From assembly GCA_946406115.1 (NCBI GenBank), contig OX291545.1:28267153-28331152 (forward strand): a stretch of DNA of 64,000 bases, given 5' to 3'. The DNA is from Apoda limacodes. Lineage: Eukaryota; Arthropoda; Insecta; Lepidoptera; Limacodidae. Position 1 is the stretch's first letter; the number at the start of each line of letters is the position of its first letter. The position numbers and the translations under genes were made by a program. Shown one piece after another: positions 58,463 through 64,000 of the stretch. The notes beneath the pieces were generated by a model that saw only the letters and a list, made by a program, of their open reading frames with translations, had not been told where the DNA came from and did not search any database.

Positions 58463-60289
58463 TTGGTCACTAATAATTGACCATGTTTTAGAGTCATAAT
58501 TAATTTATCTTGGAAATCGTCGTCATTGAAACATTTTTTTTAAAAAAATTGATAATGGAATTCTGTACTGTGTAAGTACCTAAATGTAATCAAAACTTTT
58601 CTCTTATACGACGAAAAATACTCTTTTTTATTTTTAAATATTAATTTAAGAGCAGACTCAAAATGTTCCTATTAAAATCATTTATTTTATTTATTATATA
58701 TACAAGGAAGGAAAGATATAAACAAAAACAAAGTTTCGATAAACTATCCGTTACTAAATCTATACAACCGCAAGCTCCCACAAGTACAATTTCAATATTT
58801 TGCCATCAAAAAATGTCTAATGGCTCACAACTAGACCAGTTCCCACGACTTACGCCTCCTACGCCAAGCTTAGTCATGTCCACAGTTCGTCATCTGGTTT
58901 AATTGACCCACAGGATATCTAGTCCCAAATTAAATCGTGGTTCATCAATGTCTCTTACTGTGTGAATATTTTTTCTTGATCATTCGCCATGGAGACGACC
59001 TTGGATGAGTCAGATGTTGGTGCTAATTGGCCATTACACATGTAACTTTTGGAGATTTTCAGTCAGTAAGGTTCTGGATGGAATTTCGATTCGAGTAAGT
59101 GGATATGATTTGTTTATTTTATGCGTATCTAATGGCGTATTATATACCGTGCTAAAAATGAATAGTTTCAATGGCTATAACTACCTAAATTTTTTTTTGA
59201 CCTAGGTTTCTCCGGATCTGCTGAGCAGATCTGACTAAAATTTAATGACTGTGTTCTTTGGGATATGGTTCAAACCCTGAAAAACGTGAAAACACGATTA
59301 ATGAACTTTTCCTAAACTGACCCTTTTTCACTGTTGTTCTACAAGTTCTAAGTGCTATTAGTTTACAAACTTTGCGAAAGCATAGCCGTGTAAGTGCTTG
59401 ATAACAATGATGTATAATAAACTATTAATTTATTTCATGTATTTCAATGAAAATCTCAGTGAATTGAAGTGAAGCTGCACTACTCACACACGCTCTCTTT
59501 GTGTTTAAGTTTTTTTAGACTCCTAGCGTAGAACATCCTTGTTATAACCCTATAGGGTTCATGGGCCACTAAACATCAAATGGTTAGTTTCGTATTTCCG
59601 TGCTTCATAATAACTTCTGAAAGCTTCAGCTATATTTAAAAATATTTTTTAAGAAATTGAAAACATATTGTTAAAGTTTAACACAATTTTCTTTGTGTGA
59701 TAACTTTTAACTTTGTTTTGGCCGAATAAACCTCTTACTGCACTTCTACCTCAGTTTTTCATATAAGTACGAGACATTCACATCTTCTGGCTTTATGCAT
59801 AAGTTCAAACTTTACAGCTATGCTTTATCAACGTATAGAGAAATGTGCCCAGCAGTGCTCATAAACGTAAGCTAAAGTTGTCTGTCTGCTGCCTAAAAAA
59901 TTCCAAGTCAAAAAATAACTGCAACACGATTGCATAAACTTCAATGAACATTTTTTTTTCTTGTAAATATTTATAATACATATCTTTTGAATATGGACTA
60001 CCAAAGTAAAGTCAAAGAAACAATTGCGTTCAATTAAAGTTTCTGCCCTGAGAAAACATTCAATCTCGCGCAATTAACACCTCTTAACCCGCGGAGCCGT
60101 TCGCACGACAATCAAAACCAGCCACTGACAAATTAATTGTTGACGTTCGAGATCTCTGTACAATTTCAGATATAAACAATTTCACGCATCTAAATTTAAC
60201 AATCAATCAAACTCCAAGCAACTTATGCGCTCCTAGTACTTAAATCTTATTAATACTCAGTTCTTTATAGATTCAGGCAAGAAGAGAAA

Positions 60290-60312
60290 GATATATATAT
60301 ATATATATATAT
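60290..60312. repeat. (AT)n microsatellite inside a palindrome
   Basis: GAAAG, then about 11 AT units, then CTTTTTC. The whole forms a near-perfect palindrome. Confidence 0.85.
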
Positions 60313-60671
60313 CTTTTTCAATCGTTTCTCAGTGCTCTTCTACGTCATGAAAGGAACCTCTGTGCAAGTTTCAAGACTCTAGGCTAGGCTCAATACTTTG
60401 GTTGAGCTGTGCGTGTGCGCGTGTGTATCAGTCAGACAGACAGTCATTCAGTCAGTGTAGTCTTTTATAAATCTATTATATTTTTTTTATTTTATATATT
60501 TTTTATACATACATACTACATATAAATAATCTCTTCGTTTGAGACTCCCTGTAGGTAGGAGTCATTGGAGAAATAATCCATATCAGTGCTCAATCTCAAC
60601 AAAATTTTAAATTCTATTTGCATTTTTTGTTTTTTATGAGAGATGGAAATTTTAGATATTTTTGGTTTCCA

Positions 60672-60702
60672 GTTTTTTTATACCACTAAGGTGGCAAACA
60701 TG
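60672..60702. repeat. ACCACTAAGGTGGC repeat fragment
   Basis: A T run followed by ATACCACTAAGGTGGCAAAC, terminal part only. Confidence 0.6.
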
Positions 60703-61379
60703 TTTATAAATAACTTTGTACAATACGGTTTTAAAACGGTAATTTTACGGTAATTAGGTATTGAATAATTATAATGTGAAATAAGAGCTGAGCCGAATAA
60801 CAAGTTTGTACCTATTCTTATGGGTAGGTTTATCTCTTAGTCGAATATTTAACACAAACTACCTTTAAAATACGATACATTTGAATATATCAGAACGAAC
60901 CGTATAACGAAAATATAACTGTAATCAGTCAATCTTCGTATATTTTATTTAAACACATGAAAACCTAAAATCTGTTTTATAACACTCATAAATATCTTTT
61001 ATATTAACAGTTTTTAACAATTCTTAAAAAGTCTTACCTTTCTTGTAATATTTTAAGGATTATAACATAACAAGGCAAAATAATCTTGGTTTTTTTAGAT
61101 AATAAAAAAGTTCAAAGAAAACAAAATTACAAAACAAAGTGTGTTCATTTATATTTGATATATTAATGTAAACTCTTTTATTAATTCAGACACGCATATG
61201 GCTTGGAAGGTGTTATAAACATACTAACACACAGACAAACTCGTATTTATAATATTAGGAGGAAGTAGGATTGATAAGTTGTTTCCTACTGAATCCCAAC
61301 AGAAAAAAACAGGACATAAAAGAGAGTCAATCAATTTCATTTGCTTCTATGATTCATTCGTTAGAATTTCTTCAAGGCT

Positions 61380-61520
61380 TATCACAGAATGCCGCCGGGT
61401 CTATTGAAGCTCGCCGCCATTTCGCAACCTAATTCACATCGAGGAAGTTCGTAACGAGGTTAAGATTTAACAACTTCGGGTCATGGAAGTTCTGTTTAAG
61501 GGACGTCGTAATGACCTTTG
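61380..61520. promoter_or_regulatory. GC-richer island in the 5' flank
   Basis: GAATGCCGCCGGGTCTATTG, AAGCTCGCCGCCATTTCGCA and GAAGTTCGTAACGAGG stand out from the AT-rich surroundings. It is a candidate conserved element; no coding frame is recognised. Confidence 0.25.
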
Positions 61521-64000
61521 ATGTTATCAGAATAAAACTCGCATAGATTAGTCTGAAGTAATTTAAACAGAGTGTGAGAAACTAAAAAAACGGGTTAGCA
61601 CGATAAGGACTCGCGCACTAAGGGTTAAAGTAGAGGCTAATGTTAATATCTGGACAATGTCTAGTTAATTTCCATATGTGCAAGAAACGACTATGTTCGA
61701 TGTTTTGCTGAGCACTTGTTGGTTGATTGAATCACATTAGATTTTTTTTAAGCAGGGTATGTATTAGAATCAAGCCAAGCTCAAAGCTTCTTTTGATATC
61801 CGTTTTTGAGATATAAAAGATTACACCAATTATCAAAAAAATTGGGTATGACTTAGTGTTTTTTAGTAATTTGCCGTGTAAATAACACGTGTTTATTAAA
61901 ATTAAAACTGAATAATCATAACAATAAAAATATACAGGCCTATGACAGATACATAGATGGATAGACACACAGGCAAATTAACGGTAGCGTATGCTTGGTA
62001 ATAGGGTCCCATTAGAACCCTGAAAACAAAAATTCACATTGGGTTATTGTTAAATTATTAACAATAAAGCTTTGTAGAATTTAACAAACGGCATAGCTAT
62101 TTCTACTAAAGTTAATAGTTTTTTTTAAAAAAAAAAGGTGAGATTACGATGCTGTATATTATAATCGTTTGATTTTCCAAAGTTTGGCAATATATGATTG
62201 TGAGTAATTTCTCAAATGAAGAATAAAATAAGTATTTAGATAGGGTTTTGATTTTTTAATTTAGGTACCCATTTAGGCGAATTTTCAAAAAAAAACCCGA
62301 GCAGAGGTTGGTCACCCAGGTACTTACAATTAATCAGAACAAAAACATTTCTGCTTTAGTAATAATAGTAGCTTGGTACTTATTTTAATAGCGGCCTAGA
62401 CTACAGCTACGCAGGAATAAAGTACTTGGTGAAAATGGATAAGCCTGGATAAGCCTGATAAATCTGATAAAACGTAAAAAAGATTTGCTTGATTTAAACT
62501 AGACATTTTAAATTGATAAATAAAACATTTTAACTCGTGTTAACTAAACTTGTCTACAAAAGACGAATCCCGTTCACAATCAACTAATCATCTCCTTGAT
62601 GCCGCAACCGCAGCTTCAAAGGGCTCATTAATAATGAATTTGGGCGTAAAATCGCGTTTTATCCGGCGTTGGGATTTAGCGAGTTTAGGTCCAACGCCAC
62701 GTGTACGCCATTAGACTAATGGGACCCTGAAATCTTTCTCGCTTCTGCTACTGACCACCTATTTAGTTTTAGTTTATAAGGCGAGATTAAGAGTAAAACG
62801 TATATGAATTTCACACGTTTCATAAGTTTAAAAATTTTAAAATCTAGCAATTGCCGAAAATAATTTAAAGGAAGCAAGATTTTGGTTACCCAATATATAA
62901 ACCAAATTTTTATTTGATATATTGGATAGGCCTTTTTTGCGATCAGTACTTTATTCCAAAGTCCATTTCTATTCCTAACATTAGTTTTTAAATTGACCGT
63001 TAGTTAATTGAAGTAATTTTATTATCAAGTAATGTTTTTTTTAATGCCCTTCGACATGATTTCATGCGTCTCGCTTGAGTGTGAGAATCGGATTTCGGAT
63101 GTAGTCAAGGACGTGCGATTTTACTGTCGTTGTTTTGTCGCAGTTCGTCAGTTCGCACATGTCCTCAACTGGTACTTTAAATTTAATCCATTCATATTTC
63201 GTTGATCTTTTTTTACTTCTTAAGTATCATTATTACTTATACGGAGGTTGCGTGACGTTTTTGCGCATTTTTGCAGATTTTGATTTTTCTTTAAAATTAG
63301 ATTTTTATTGTTTTCTTATTTTGTGTTAGTTGTTTATTTTATTGAACAAAATCTATTTTAAAATAAAGATATTTAAATAAGTGAATTCTTTAATTACAGC
63401 CCGTTGACGGTTATGTTACATCTGGTTGAATAAGATTTGTTGCCTCCATTTTTATACGTAGTTATTATAAGAAACATCAGTGACTTTTGAAAGCTATGTG
63501 CTTATATTATTTTAAAAGCTTATATTATTTTAAACCGAGAAAAAGAGCTCCATCATAAACGTAGTACAAGATTAGTGACGTCACTAACACTGTACAGTGT
63601 ATTGTACATAGAATAATTACACGGCGCGTTAAAGAATATTCCAATTATCTGCTTAAATATTACATTTACGTATGTGCTGCTATAAGAAAGACTTGTGGCT
63701 ATAAACTTGTAATATAAAAAAATATAGATGGTTTAACATTTTGTACCGTTTTTTTTACGGATTACGTTCTTATAGTATATGCTATATATCGTTATTTAGT
63801 TTATGAACATCTGATGTTCTTAATCTTGGTTCATTCCAAGGTGCGAATTTCATGTATTAATCGATTGCGATACCGAAACTTCGACTAAAGTTAATTGGTA
63901 AAAATTTGCCAATGAGCAGGCTAGTTAGCCGCTCCAATACTTAACTAATTAATTGTGTTTGGGTTACGGAACGAGGCGATCAGCTGAATATCTCAAATTT
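61521..64000. other. Non-coding stretch to the window end
   Basis: A GC-richer island lies at 62580-62730 (GCCGCAACCGCAGCTTCAAA, ATCCGGCGTTGGGATTTAGC, CCAACGCCACGTGTACGCC). The rest is AT-rich. TACCTGGGTGACCAACC on the minus strand near 62305-62325 looks like a degraded repeat end. No gene is seen. Confidence 0.35.

Larger units (their letters stand above)
58463..61379. other. Non-coding stretch
   Basis: AT-rich sequence. A fragment near 60360-60465 has GTGCAAGTTTCAAGACTC and CAGTCAGACAGACAGTC, like dispersed-repeat middles seen elsewhere. Frames at 58663-58902, 59005-59205 and 59828-60073 are unrecognised. Confidence 0.4.

Noticed and set aside
1..64000. CRISPR arrays, bacterial operons or phage genes
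   Set aside because: Nothing of the kind is seen. Exon-intron structure and repeat content are those of an insect genome.

Overview
This window looks like a piece of a lepidopteran (moth or butterfly) nuclear genome. It is AT-rich, has almost no long open reading frames, and carries many repeat families I associate with Lepidoptera: CTAG-ended Helitron-like elements, the GGGTTCCGTA element, the ACCACTAAGGTGGC short repeat, jockey/CR1-type and RTE-type LINE fragments, and several small inverted-repeat elements. The species cannot be named from the sequence.

The one cellular gene I can support lies on the minus strand. It encodes a Senseless/GFI1-family C2H2 zinc-finger transcription factor. 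Three coding exons are visible: a short candidate first coding exon (ATG at 43684, donor after 43639), a long exon (25960-25315) with an acidic and Ser/Pro-rich N-terminal region and zinc fingers 1 and 2, and a third exon (23933-23752) with fingers 3 and 4. Splice sites and phases agree at every joint (phase 1 across the 17.7 kb intron, phase 2 across the 1.38 kb intron, phase 1 out of the last exon). This gives 291 codons without a stop. GFI1-type proteins continue with two more fingers. I found no exon for them between 1 and 23751, so the gene probably runs off the left edge of the window. The 5' non-coding exon(s) and promoter should lie right of 43767 but could not be pinned down.

Layout: 1-23.7 kb is the 3' intron of the gene (or intron plus flank), with scattered LINE and Helitron remnants. 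23.75-25.96 kb holds two coding exons, with a 640 bp repeat filling nearly half of the intron between them. 25.96-43.64 kb is the large intron, with GC-richer islands (one carrying a perfect proneural E-box), a jockey-type LINE nested in another repeat, a pair of tRNA-like repeats and an unexplained exon-like block. 43.64-43.77 kb is the candidate first coding exon. 43.8-64 kb is upstream or 5' territory, dense in repeats: a 5S-rRNA-like fragment, an intact-looking inverted-repeat element, a decayed RTE LINE carrying a small inverted-repeat insertion, a cluster of palindromes, rearranged RNase H pieces, and a perfect 117 bp direct repeat.

No intact tRNA, rRNA, CRISPR or bacterial-type feature was seen. 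The long spacing, the GC-richer islands and the single developmental regulator fit a regulatory landscape around a proneural target gene, but this is inference. I see no clearly novel multi-gene system. The most unusual items are the palindrome cluster at 51.1-51.5 kb, the foldback element at 0.9 kb with 14 bp flanking repeats, and the perfect direct repeats at 58 kb.
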